A DNA stretch of 64,000 nt, taken from Bacteroidia bacterium (GTDB lineage Bacteria; Bacteroidota; Bacteroidia; Chitinophagales; Saprospiraceae). Below the pieces are notes generated by a model. The model worked only from the letters and a program-made list of their open reading frames with translations. It had not been told where the DNA came from and ran no database searches. Below, piece after piece: positions 42,669 through 50,881 of this stretch. Every line of letters starts with the position of its first letter. Within the stretch, counting starts at the first letter, position 1. A program made the translations under genes and the position numbers. The DNA lies in assembly GCA_030430845.1 (NCBI GenBank), contig JAUIKE010000006.1, positions 1-64,000 of the forward strand, given 5' to 3'.

Positions 42669-42908
42669 ACAAGAGCTGAGGTGAAACTTTTAGTGACCGA
42701 CCACAGGTTGGTACTTTTGTCAGTCCCTCCGTCACCGTAATAATTCTCATATACCAGGTATCCATCTTTAATGACCAGTAATGGACGGGCTAGCGGGTCT
42801 TCCTCTGCAAATTGATGGGCGAGCTCCATTTTGCCGGCATCCATTCCGTGAGCATCCAGAGAAGCTTCTTTCCAACCGTCGGTGGGCCAATAGGGCCTTT
42901 CATCCTCT
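42664..42908 (-). pseudogene. Fragment of a beta-lactamase-family serine hydrolase lipoprotein
   Basis: About 80 codons are open, reading in pieces CEKEDERPYWPTDGWKEASL, DAHGMDAGKMELAHQF, RPLLVIKDGYLVYENYYGD and NLWSVTKSFTSALVGIL. SVTK is the SxxK catalytic motif of class C beta-lactamase-like hydrolases. The start looks like a mature lipoprotein N-terminus (Cys first), but its signal peptide is missing because the TPR gene's stop lies at 42912. The C-terminal three quarters are replaced by the tnpB remnant. Both edges are deletion or insertion scars. Confidence 0.8.
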
Positions 42909-42911
42909 TTC

Positions 42912-43742
42912 TCACATACTCGGCAACTTCAACGCCTCGACAATCTCCTGATAGCCCGGCTGATCACTCAAGGCAGCCAAAATCGGATTTTTCTCGATCC
43001 AGGGAATATAAGGATGCTTTTGGTCAAAAGCCTTTTGTACCCATTCCATCGCCTTTTCTTTATCACCTAATGTAGAATAGATTTCTGCTATACCCCAGAG
43101 GTTCCAGGTTTCGCCGGTATCGACTAGCTGCTGGGCAATTTCCAAGGCTTTGTCTGTATTTCCCGCCTTGGCATGCCCGACTCCCAGGCCGAAAACAAAC
43201 ATGGGGTCTTTGGCGGCCATTTCCATATGCTCAAGAGCTTTTGTGAAATCTCCTCTGTCGGCATAAACTGTACCAATAATATAATGAGAAACAGAAAAAG
43301 AAGTGTCGACTTCCAAGCCACCCTGAGCTGCCTCAATGGCTTCAGCTCCATCCTCTTTCCACAGTAACATCCATCCTTTCCAGGCATGCCAGAGCGGGTT
43401 CTGAGGCTCTGCCTGGATGGCTAGTTCCATTTCCGTTATGCCCTGCGCCACATCCCCACGAAGTTGATGTAGCCACCCATAATGTGCATGGGCCCGGCCC
43501 AGGCTAGGATCCAATTCAAGGGCCTTTTTGAAGTACGCTTCGGCTCCTTCCCAATTCCAAAGCACATATTGCATCATCTGTGCGGTATCGGCCAAGGCAG
43601 CCGCTTGTGCTTTGGTTTCTTCTTCATTGACAGGCTCCTCCGCTTCTTCAGCATCTTTGCTTCCTCCACAATAACTCAGGCCCAGGAGAAGAGAAAAAAG
43701 GAGTAGAAACTTCAAAGGGGTAAATAGGTGTTTGATCTGCAT
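42912..43742 (-). CDS. TPR-repeat lipoprotein
   Basis: 276 aa. Lipobox LSYCGGS, an acidic linker (DAEEAEEPVNEEETKA), and six or so TPR units (GAEAYFKKALELDPSLGRAH, ISEMELAIQAEP-like, FTKALEHMEMAAKDP, TDKALEIAQQLVDTGETWNL). It starts 15 bp after the cyclase-TPR gene and shares its C-terminal TPR style (PYIPWIEKNPILAALSDQPG against PWFDPIRNEPEFQALLDQIG in the cyclase), so the pair is an operon and perhaps a duplication. It likely presents TPRs in the periplasm or on the outer membrane. The end adjoins a deletion scar, but the last residues look natural. Confidence 0.82.
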   Translation of the reverse strand: MQIKHLFTPLKFLLLFSLLLGLSYCGGSKDAEEAEEPVNEEETKAQAAALADTAQMMQYVLWNWEGAEAYFKKALELDPSLGRAHAHYGWLHQLRGDVAQGITEMELAIQAEPQNPLWHAWKGWMLLWKEDGAEAIEAAQGGLEVDTSFSVSHYIIGTVYADRGDFTKALEHMEMAAKDPMFVFGLGVGHAKAGNTDKALEIAQQLVDTGETWNLWGIAEIYSTLGDKEKAMEWVQKAFDQKHPYIPWIEKNPILAALSDQPGYQEIVEALKLPSM

Positions 43743-43757
43743 GATGAAAGTTTTAGG

Positions 43758-45824
43758 TTAAAAAATAGGGTGTAATTGAATGGTATCGGTTTTGGCCAGG
43801 CCTATTTGATCCAACAGCGCTTGAAATTCAGGTTCATTTCTAATCGGATCAAACCAGGGCGCCATTTTGATGGTATACATTAAATAAAAGGAACGCTGAC
43901 CAACATTTTGCGTTATAACTTTTAAGGCTTCCTCTTTATTTCCCAGAGCCATGTGGATCTGTGCGGTATTAAAATTCCCTCCTTCTTCCAGGTTTTGTGC
44001 AATTTTTATAGCGTAGTCTCGATTACCGAATAAGGCATTGGCATATGCTTCAATCACCTTGATGTGGGCGTCGTCCTCGGGGTATTTCAACCGCCTTTTT
44101 TCCAGATCTGCCAGGATAGCTTCGGAACCGGCTCCTGTTTTTATAGCTTCATTTATCCGAATGTAAAAATCTAAAAGTATATGGTAGGGGCAGTCGGTGC
44201 CATGCTGTTCGAATAATTTGACCAATTCCTTTTTTGCCAGGTCTGTTTGCTCGTCGAAATAATAGGCCCAGGCCAGATCACATCTGGCAAAATGGGCTTC
44301 CGGATCTACTTCCACACTTTTTTCTGCTGCCGAAATGCTTTCCTCCATCCGGCCGATCGCCCACATGAGTTGGCTATAAGAATCATAAGGTTCCCAACTG
44401 TCGGGGGCTTCTCTGATTGCTAAACGGAGTTCCTGTGCTGCCGCCGACCAATCCCAATCGCTGAAAATCTTGATCATGGCTAATTGATGATGATCCTTGG
44501 CAAAGGCCTCATCTAAATCAATTGCTTTTTGAAGGTAGATCCTAAATTGTGCATACGCTTCCTGAGAATTAAGCACCCCAAAACCCTGTAGCAAAAAACT
44601 TTCCACCAAACCGGAATAAGCCGGACCATAGCTTGGATCTATTTCTAAAACTTTTTCGTAAAAATCGATGGCTTTATAAATATCATCAATGGAGCCTCTA
44701 TTGGAATGGTACCGCCCTTGTAAGTAAAGTTCATAAACCCGTGGATTGACCGCCTCCGCTTCATTTAATCGTTGAACAGCCTCAGGGGTTAAGGCTAATT
44801 CGATCTTATCTACCAGGGAGCGGACCACATCCCGGTACAAGAATTGGATGTTGGACAATCGTTCCTGGCTTTCAAAGGGTTTCATCAGATATTCATCATT
44901 AGTACCGCTAATGAGTTGTACTCTTATTTTAAATTCGTTGCCGACTTTATAGACGGAGCCTTCCACCAATGCATCCACCTTTAGTTCCTGAGCAATTTGA
45001 CGAGCAGTCTTTTGGGTTCCCACATATTGTTTCATGGTGGTATAGGGGCGGACCTTCAATCCGGTTTGAGCTAACTTGATAATGAGCTCTTCGTGCATGC
45101 CGTCGACTATGTATTCCTGGTCATCCAGCTCAATACGGTTTTCAAAAGGCAAGACTGCCAGTCGGTCGATTTTCGTGCCGGATGCAATGATGCTCAAAAA
45201 ACCAAATATGCCCAACAGAACTAATGCGATGGTACTTAGGGCTAAAGGAAGCCGCTTTCTGAGCCAAGGTCTTTTTTGGGGCTTCTTTAACTTTCCTTTT
45301 AAGTCAATAGGTTCGGGCACGACCAATCCCTCATGAGCCATCGCGTAAATGGTTCGGGGGTGGGCATCGTTCTTAAAATGAAATTTTCCTAATGAGGTGA
45401 CTGGAAAGCCCTCCTTGTTTTTTATTTCCTGAAAAACCTTTTCCGATATCAATACACTTCCGGATACGCCTAAGGATTCTACACGGGAGGCCAGGTTGAC
45501 ACTATCTCCAATAATATCGGCTTCGTCCATTAAAATATCCCCAACATGAATGCCTATTCGAACTGGAATGGAAGGAGCTTGCCTGAACTGAAGTTGCATG
45601 TCAACGCCACACTTAACAGCATCCACACAGCTGTCAAAAATGCTGAGTGTGCCGTCACCGTAGTATTGAATAATTTCCCCTTTATGTTTGAGGGTGGTGG
45701 GTTCAAAAATAGATCGGTGGTGGGAACGCACTTTAAGGCCTTCTGCTTCGCTCTTTTGCATCAAGCGGGTGTATCCTTGGATGTCAGTAAACATGATGGC
45801 TGCCAGTCGGCGTTTGTATCCCAT
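43758..45824 (-). CDS. Class III nucleotide cyclase domain / TPR membrane protein
   Basis: 688 aa. A class III cyclase homology domain (1-170) comes first: metal Asp14 in MFTDIQGYT, Asp57 in YYGDGTLSIF, and Asn110/Arg114 in GDSVNLASRVES. A membrane helix follows (about 195-215, LALSTIALVLLGIFGFLSII), then a TolB/FlgO-like domain (DRLAVLPFENRIELDDQEY, GMHEELIIKLAQTGLKV), and about seven TPRs to the end. The position that is Lys in adenylyl cyclases (before the second Asp) is Gln53 here (IIQYYGD), so ATP specificity is in doubt. The cyclase would be cytosolic and the TPRs periplasmic. It is first in an operon with the TPR lipoprotein. Confidence 0.87.
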   Translation of the reverse strand: MGYKRRLAAIMFTDIQGYTRLMQKSEAEGLKVRSHHRSIFEPTTLKHKGEIIQYYGDGTLSIFDSCVDAVKCGVDMQLQFRQAPSIPVRIGIHVGDILMDEADIIGDSVNLASRVESLGVSGSVLISEKVFQEIKNKEGFPVTSLGKFHFKNDAHPRTIYAMAHEGLVVPEPIDLKGKLKKPQKRPWLRKRLPLALSTIALVLLGIFGFLSIIASGTKIDRLAVLPFENRIELDDQEYIVDGMHEELIIKLAQTGLKVRPYTTMKQYVGTQKTARQIAQELKVDALVEGSVYKVGNEFKIRVQLISGTNDEYLMKPFESQERLSNIQFLYRDVVRSLVDKIELALTPEAVQRLNEAEAVNPRVYELYLQGRYHSNRGSIDDIYKAIDFYEKVLEIDPSYGPAYSGLVESFLLQGFGVLNSQEAYAQFRIYLQKAIDLDEAFAKDHHQLAMIKIFSDWDWSAAAQELRLAIREAPDSWEPYDSYSQLMWAIGRMEESISAAEKSVEVDPEAHFARCDLAWAYYFDEQTDLAKKELVKLFEQHGTDCPYHILLDFYIRINEAIKTGAGSEAILADLEKRRLKYPEDDAHIKVIEAYANALFGNRDYAIKIAQNLEEGGNFNTAQIHMALGNKEEALKVITQNVGQRSFYLMYTIKMAPWFDPIRNEPEFQALLDQIGLAKTDTIQLHPIF

Positions 45825-45855
45825 GACGAGGATTAGGGTTTCTTACAAGATACGA

Positions 45856-45904
45856 AAAAATAAAGAACACGACAGCTGAACCAGCTGTCGTGTTCTTTAT
45901 TTTT
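45856..45904. terminator. Long bidirectional-looking hairpin
   Basis: A 23-bp perfect stem starting AAAAATAAAGAACACGACAG with a 3-nt loop. It lies downstream of the 45930 gene (minus) and upstream of the cyclase gene, so it most likely terminates the former. Confidence 0.85.
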
Positions 45905-45929
45905 TCTAAAAATTACGCTCCGACTCGAA

Positions 45930-46340
45930 TCAATTCAACCGAAACGCCATATCCCCAACTCCCGCAAGTTTCGTTACCATCGGATCAACTTCCGTAACAA
46001 TAGAACAGCCCATCATTTCTCCTATTCCAATTCCCTTAAATTTACGAGTCGTTCCCAGTCCGCCTTCACTGGCAAAGGTGGTGAACTTGAAAGAGCCCTC
46101 TACAATGCAGCCTGGTTGGAGTTTATATCTGGACAGCCCCCCAGGATTTGTGAGCTTGGCTGATATTTTTTGTCCTTTGGAAGAAACAAAGGAGATTACT
46201 TCTATCGTCCGGTTTTTCTGAACCTTTAATTTTACTTTAAAAGATTCCTTGGTGATGGGATGTGATTTTCCATCCGATTGAGCCGTTAAAGTAAAATTGG
46301 TCAGAAATATTAGACTAAACACTAATGTGATCGTTTTCAT
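45930..46340 (-). CDS. Small secreted hypothetical protein
   Basis: 136 aa with a signal peptide (MKTITLVFSLIFLTNFTLTA, then QSDGK). The mature part is a small beta protein (KVKLKVQKNRTIEVISFVSS, ISAKLTNPGGLSRYKL, FKGIGIGEMMGCSIV). I do not recognise the family. It is monocistronic and divergent from the PAS gene. The 46341-46563 gap between them is AT-rich and shows no structure I can name. Confidence 0.65.
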   Translation of the reverse strand: MKTITLVFSLIFLTNFTLTAQSDGKSHPITKESFKVKLKVQKNRTIEVISFVSSKGQKISAKLTNPGGLSRYKLQPGCIVEGSFKFTTFASEGGLGTTRKFKGIGIGEMMGCSIVTEVDPMVTKLAGVGDMAFRLN

Positions 46341-46563
46341 TTTTTGTAGGATTTTTTTAAAATGATTTCAAAATTTATAATTCAATTTAGCCAATCGGGA
46401 TTCACCTTACATCACCTGAAAGTATGAAATGGCCCAATTCACTGATTATGGTGAGGAGAATAATATTGGAATAGTGGTAAGTGCCTACAATTTGCTGCTT
46501 CTGAAAATCAGCATATATGCGTTTATTTTTTTAATTTCATTATTTTAATCATACCCAACCAAT

Positions 46564-46968
46564 ATGGCAGGATCTGAAATAGAAATTATTCTAAGCCGGC
46601 AATTAGCAGATTGCTTGTCCGTCCCCGTTTTTATTGTAGACCCTAAAGGGAATTTATTGTTTTACAACGAGCCCGCCGAAGAGATACTTGGTAAGAAGTA
46701 TGAGGATACCGGGGAGATGCCCGTTAGCGAATGGTCAACCATGTTTACACCTAAAGACAAAGAGGGTAACTTATTACCCCCGGAACAATTACCTTTGGTA
46801 AAAACACTTAGTCAACAAAAACCTGCACATGGATCGTTTTGGATCAAGAGTTTGAATGGGCAGGATTACGAAATTTCAGTGACGGCTTACCCAATTATAG
46901 GTAGGTCCAAAGTTTTTACAGGCGCAGTAGCAATTTTTTGGATGAACAGCGATCAGGATGAAGTTTAA
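46564..46968 (+). CDS. Stand-alone PAS-domain protein
   Basis: 134 aa, a single PAS domain with no output domain: VPVFIVDPKGNLLFYNEPAE at the start, ILGKKYEDTGEM, and a C-terminal beta pair YEISVTAYPIIGRSKVFTGA. PAS domains sense ligands, redox or light. The gene overlaps the MBL-fold hydrolase gene by 11 bp, so the two proteins are made together. The PAS protein may regulate or sense the product of that hydrolase, by inference. No histidine kinase is near. Confidence 0.85.
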   Translation: MAGSEIEIILSRQLADCLSVPVFIVDPKGNLLFYNEPAEEILGKKYEDTGEMPVSEWSTMFTPKDKEGNLLPPEQLPLVKTLSQQKPAHGSFWIKSLNGQDYEISVTAYPIIGRSKVFTGAVAIFWMNSDQDEV

Positions 46969-47791
46969 GTTTTTAGGAACAAGGGGCTCTTATCCGTCTC
47001 AAAAAGAGGAGCACCTCTCTTATGGGGGCAATACCTCTTGTGTGGAACTCAGTAATCATCAGCACCGACTGATTCTGGATGCCGGGACGGGTATTCTGGG
47101 CCTTGATTTTGAATTGTATGCCAACTTGCCCCGGATTGACATTCTGCTCACCCATCTGCATATGGACCATATTCAGGGGCTGGCTTTTTTTAAACCGCTT
47201 TTTAAAAAGAACCTGGAAGTTCATATTTGGGGGCCCGGAGGGACGTCCAATAGTTTGCGGTCCCACCTCAACCGATATTTTTCTCCTCCTTTATTTCCTG
47301 TACCTATTAGAGAGTTGCCTTGTCAACTTCACATTCACGAAATTTCCAATAGCACCTTTACAATCGGAGCTTTCGAGATTACTACCGCTTTTGTAATCCA
47401 TCCCGGCCCGACCCTTGGGTATCGAATAAAAAATGGAGCGAAGGTCATTACCTATATCCCGGATCACGAACCGATGGTCGGCTCCCAGAAGCTGTATAAT
47501 AAAGACAAGTGGGTCTCTGGGTTCTCTTTGTGTAAAAATGCGGACGTCCTCATCCATGATTCGATGTATACTAAAGAGGAGTATCCTTCCAAAATAGGCT
47601 GGGGGCACAGTTCCACAGAACATGTTATTCAATTGGCCAGGCGTGCAGGAGTAAAGCAACTATTTCTTTTCCATCATAATCCGGAGTATCCGGACAACTT
47701 TCTGGAGCAAAGATTAGATCGAATAAGGCAAAACCACCACGAGCCATATGATATACTGCTAGCAACTCAGGGAATGGAATACGAATTGTAG
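46958..47791 (+). CDS. MBL-fold metallo-hydrolase
   Basis: 277 aa. The metal site is THLHMDHIQG (His66, His68, Asp70, His71), with further ligands in VIHPGPT, VLIHDSMYT, WGHSSTEHV and FHHNPEY. The start, FKFLGTRGSYP then YGGNTSCVEL and LILDAGTG, marks the PhnP/RNase Z-like branch that acts on phosphodiesters. Candidate substrates include cyclic nucleotides or RNA; neither is shown. It overlaps the PAS gene by 11 bp. The cyclase-like gene lies about 1.1 kb away on the other strand, making a cyclic-nucleotide circuit conceivable but unproven. Confidence 0.87.
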   Translation: MKFKFLGTRGSYPSQKEEHLSYGGNTSCVELSNHQHRLILDAGTGILGLDFELYANLPRIDILLTHLHMDHIQGLAFFKPLFKKNLEVHIWGPGGTSNSLRSHLNRYFSPPLFPVPIRELPCQLHIHEISNSTFTIGAFEITTAFVIHPGPTLGYRIKNGAKVITYIPDHEPMVGSQKLYNKDKWVSGFSLCKNADVLIHDSMYTKEEYPSKIGWGHSSTEHVIQLARRAGVKQLFLFHHNPEYPDNFLEQRLDRIRQNHHEPYDILLATQGMEYEL

Positions 47792-47927
47792 TAATCGTTT
47801 CTTAACCCACCTTATCTGTTTCTCACCGAATTCAATGATTCTATCACATTGGTACTTTAGGGTGATTCCGAGAGTCCGTTTTTACCGCATTTTTGAATCA
47901 TTGTTTAATGATGAAAAAAAATATACT

Positions 47928-48476
47928 GTGAAAAATAGAAGAAGCTTTTTAAAAGATAGCCTTTACTTGGCCGGCGCTTTGGTCATGGCCAATCCTTTTT
48001 CCGATCTATTGAATACGCTGGAAAATAAAGCAGTTGACAAAGAAATTAAATTCAGACTTAAATTAAAGTCCAGGCTTTTTGGTATCAAAATAGGGGAGAA
48101 GAGAGGAAAGAACTACTTGAGTATTCGTTCCTTAAGCGGCGGAAAAGAAAAGCGGGTGTTTACATTCGAGCCTGGCCAAATTGAAAGGATCTATAAAAAG
48201 GACTTAAGAAAAAATACGCTTTCCTTTGAGTCATCGGGTAAGTTATTTTCAGTTAGCTTGGATCGGAATAGGTTTGATACTGATTTCCCAGGGGCTTCTT
48301 TTCCGGATCCTGTCCCCCCACAGGGAGAAATTTTAGGGATTCTTGCCTTTTTAGTGGTCGCGGTGGTGGCTATTTGCTGGGGAGCTTATATCTCAGAGAT
48401 GGTTAAGGGTAAACCAAAATCATCAGGATTTATGCTGGAACCTGGTCTGGAAGAAGAACCAACGGTATGGTATTGA
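47928..48476 (+). CDS. Hypothetical protein with Tat-like signal and C-terminal helix
   Basis: About 182 aa from a GTG at 47928; an ATG at 47835 would add 31 residues. I prefer the GTG because it gives KNRRSFLKDSLYLAGALVMA, a twin-arginine-like signal (RRSFLK plus a hydrophobic stretch) right at the N-terminus. The middle is basic (KFRLKLKSRLFGIKIGEKRG). A helix follows (GILAFLVVAVVAICWGAYI, about 138-158). No cofactor motif is seen, so Tat export is only suggested. Neither family nor function is recognised. It stands between the MBL gene and another small secreted protein. Confidence 0.58.
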   Translation: MKNRRSFLKDSLYLAGALVMANPFSDLLNTLENKAVDKEIKFRLKLKSRLFGIKIGEKRGKNYLSIRSLSGGKEKRVFTFEPGQIERIYKKDLRKNTLSFESSGKLFSVSLDRNRFDTDFPGASFPDPVPPQGEILGILAFLVVAVVAICWGAYISEMVKGKPKSSGFMLEPGLEEEPTVWY

Positions 48477-48500
48477 TTCATTTTTTCTCAAAAAAATATT

Positions 48501-48908
48501 ATGAAAACAATTAATCTTTTTTCGTTTCTATTAGTGTTACTTTTTTTATTTGGAATAAATAATCAGGCCAGTGCCCAACTTAGAGAAGCCAACACTTCAG
48601 ATGCTGATATCGGCCCGGTTTTTGTCAAATTTAATAAAGAAGGAATCGCAAAGTACACGCTGAAAATTCCTGCAAAAGGTGAAAAAACTTTCGAACTGGA
48701 TGGGAAAACCTTCAAACAGGTGGAAATCAGACAGCTGAAAGGCTCCAAGGTGAAGTATAAACTTTTTAGAGGAAGTTCACTGCTTTCTTATGGACATACC
48801 ACAGGGGTAATAAAAAACATCAAAAGCGACGGACGGTCGACTTATTACCTTTCCGTTATAGCAGAGGATGTGATCGATACGATTACCTTGCAGTGGAAAA
48901 GAAAGTGA
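48501..48908 (+). CDS. Small secreted hypothetical protein
   Basis: 135 aa with a signal peptide (LFSFLLVLLFLFGINNQASA). The mature part is beta-rich and basic (YTLKIPAKGEKTFELDGKTF, VEIRQLKGSKVKYKLFRGSS). It lies 24 bp after the Tat-like gene and is probably cotranscribed with it. An R1-like lone hairpin follows the stop. Function is not recognised. Confidence 0.65.
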   Translation: MKTINLFSFLLVLLFLFGINNQASAQLREANTSDADIGPVFVKFNKEGIAKYTLKIPAKGEKTFELDGKTFKQVEIRQLKGSKVKYKLFRGSSLLSYGHTTGVIKNIKSDGRSTYYLSVIAEDVIDTITLQWKRK

Positions 48909-48911
48909 CCT

Positions 48912-48975
48912 TTGAGTAAAAAGTCTTTCCCACGGAAGGACTTTTTACTCAATCCCAACCATAATATACTTTTAC
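48912..48975. repeat. R1-related lone hairpin and flank, acting as terminator
   Basis: The hairpin TTGAGTAAAAAGTCTTTCC/GGAAGGACTTTTTACTCAA (48912-48952) is followed by CAACCATAATATACTTTT. This matches the R1 left end order, a GTAAAAAGTCCTTC hairpin and then CAACCAATAATAT. It lies between convergent genes. Confidence 0.6.
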
Positions 48976-50711
48976 TATATCCTACTCTGATAAGTATACA
49001 GATCATAATACCTTCCTTTCTTAGCCAACAATTCTTCATGTTGGCCCTCTTCTACAATTCTTCCATCTTCAATAACCAAGATCTGGTCGGCTTTTTGGAT
49101 GGTACTTAAGCGGTGAGCGATCACGAAGGTCGTTCGATCCTTCATCAGATCATTCAAACTTTTTTGGATAAATAATTCGCTTTCGGTATCGAGATTGGAG
49201 GTCGCTTCATCCAGGATAATAATTTTCGGATTGGCCAGTAAGGCTCTGGCGATGGAAATTCGCTGGCGTTGACCACCGGATAGCTTGACGCCTCGCTCTC
49301 CAATTAGCGTATCCAGCCCCTCATCAAATTTGTCAGTGAATTCATCAACATAAGCTCCTTTTACGGCCGCCAATAATTCTTCCTCTGTGGCATCCGGCCG
49401 AGGGAAAAGGATGTTTTCCCGGATGGTCCCCTCATATAAAAAGTCGTCTTGTAGCACCACGCCTAGGTCCTTTCGGTACGAATTCAGGTTAACTGTTGAC
49501 AGGTCTGTCCCATCAATCGTTACCGTTCCGGATATCGGCGTCAGGAAGGAAGCCGCCAGACTGGCAATAGTCGTCTTACCTGAACCCGATGAACCCACCA
49601 AGGCAACAACATTTCCCCTGGGAGCATGGAAAGAAACATTGTGCAGGACCTCTTTATTTTCCTCATATGCAAAGCTTACGTTATCAAACACGATATCGCC
49701 ATGGATATCTTCTAAGACTACTGTTCTTTGTTCGGGATCATCCTCTTCATTCATATGCATCAATTCTTCCGTGCGATCCAGGCCGGCCATGGCCTCTGTC
49801 AATTGTGATCCGATATTTCCCATTTGGACAATAGGGGCAATCATGAAGCCTAAAAACAAGGTGAAGGATAAGAATTCACCGGTAGTCATGTCGCCGCCCA
49901 TCATATAATACCCACCAATTCCCATAATACTCGCCGAAGCCAAGCCTATTAAAAAGGTAGAGGAACTGGTCATTAAAGCGGTAGCGGTCAAACTTTTTTT
50001 CACGTTCAGGAAAAGGCGGTTGGCACCTTCTTCAAAAAGTTCACTTTCCTGCTGTTCGGCATTAAATCCTTTTATCACCCTAACCCCGTTTAAAGTTTCT
50101 GTTAAACGGCCCGTAACTTCGGCATTGATCTTCCCTCTTACTCTGAAAATAGGTCGGATATAACCAAAGGCCTTGAAGGCGATGAAGGCAAAAATGATAA
50201 CCGGAACAATAACAAATAGAGTCATCCAGGCATTCATCCGGATCAAAATGATCAGAGATAATATGGAGGTGACGGACCCACCGATTAATTGAACTAGGCC
50301 GGTGCCTACCAGGTTTCGGACTCCTTCAACATCCGTCATGACTCTGGATACCAGCGCACCAGACTTGTTGTTATCAAAGAAGCTCACGGGCAGGGTCAGT
50401 AGTTTTTTCTGAACCTTCGTTCTTAAAACCTTGATCAAATGCTGGGCCTCTACGCTTAGCAAGCGGACGAGAGCAAAGGAGGTCGTTGCCTGAACAATAA
50501 TGGAAGCCACCACAATGATTAGGAGCAAGGTAAGAGCCTGCCGGTCCTTTTGAGGAATGATGTCATCCAACAGAAATTTACTCGCATAGGGTAGGACCAG
50601 TCCGGAAAGACTGCGGATCAGGATTAAGATCAAACCTATGGATACAATTCCTCTTCTTGGCCAGATAAATTCTTTGAATGCCCAACCGAAGGATACTTTC
50701 TTTTTACTCAT
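48975..50711 (-). CDS. ABC exporter, fused permease and ATPase (MsbA-like)
   Basis: About 578 aa. Six transmembrane helices (about 20-300) come first. The ATPase domain follows: Walker A VGSSGSGKTTIASL, Q-loop VVLQDDFLYEGTI, signature KLSGGQRQRISIARAL, Walker B IIILDEATSNLDTE and H-loop VIAHRLSTI. It works as a homodimer. Relatives export lipids, LPS precursors, peptides or drugs; the substrate cannot be told. The ATG at 50711 (MSKKKVSFGWAFKEF) is preferred over one 13 codons upstream. No accessory HlyD-like gene is adjacent. Confidence 0.93.
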   Translation of the reverse strand: MSKKKVSFGWAFKEFIWPRRGIVSIGLILILIRSLSGLVLPYASKFLLDDIIPQKDRQALTLLLIIVVASIIVQATTSFALVRLLSVEAQHLIKVLRTKVQKKLLTLPVSFFDNNKSGALVSRVMTDVEGVRNLVGTGLVQLIGGSVTSILSLIILIRMNAWMTLFVIVPVIIFAFIAFKAFGYIRPIFRVRGKINAEVTGRLTETLNGVRVIKGFNAEQQESELFEEGANRLFLNVKKSLTATALMTSSSTFLIGLASASIMGIGGYYMMGGDMTTGEFLSFTLFLGFMIAPIVQMGNIGSQLTEAMAGLDRTEELMHMNEEDDPEQRTVVLEDIHGDIVFDNVSFAYEENKEVLHNVSFHAPRGNVVALVGSSGSGKTTIASLAASFLTPISGTVTIDGTDLSTVNLNSYRKDLGVVLQDDFLYEGTIRENILFPRPDATEEELLAAVKGAYVDEFTDKFDEGLDTLIGERGVKLSGGQRQRISIARALLANPKIIILDEATSNLDTESELFIQKSLNDLMKDRTTFVIAHRLSTIQKADQILVIEDGRIVEEGQHEELLAKKGRYYDLYTYQSRI

Positions 50712-50797
50712 GATATGTAATTGAAGTTCTCTAGAGATGTCAAATTTCAAGCCAAGATAGTTAATGTGACAAAAAGGCAGATTTAGAGATTATGGAG

Positions 50798-50867
50798 TTT
50801 GTTGCGTTTTGTTGCGATTTGTATTGATTGTTGGATAATTCTGTAGTATATTAGTTTTTGTTGCAAA
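50798..50867 (+). promoter_or_regulatory. Three TTTGTTGC repeats upstream of the HTH gene
   Basis: TTTGTTGCG occurs at about 50798 and 50808, and TTTGTTGCAAA at 50857. The last lies just before the start codon, near a weak -7-like TAGTTTTTG. Three copies over the promoter suggest an operator, perhaps for the HTH protein itself. Confidence 0.4.
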
Positions 50868-50881
50868 TAAAAAATAAGGCT

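Noticed and set aside
42656-42844. Serine-hydrolase reading frame as a functional small gene
   Set aside because: It holds only the SxxK motif region, lacks signal peptide and the rest of the fold, and ends at a deletion junction.
43758-47791. CBASS-like anti-phage cyclic-nucleotide system
   Set aside because: The cyclase is class III with TPRs, not a CD-NTase, and no effector or ubiquitin-like accessory gene is present.
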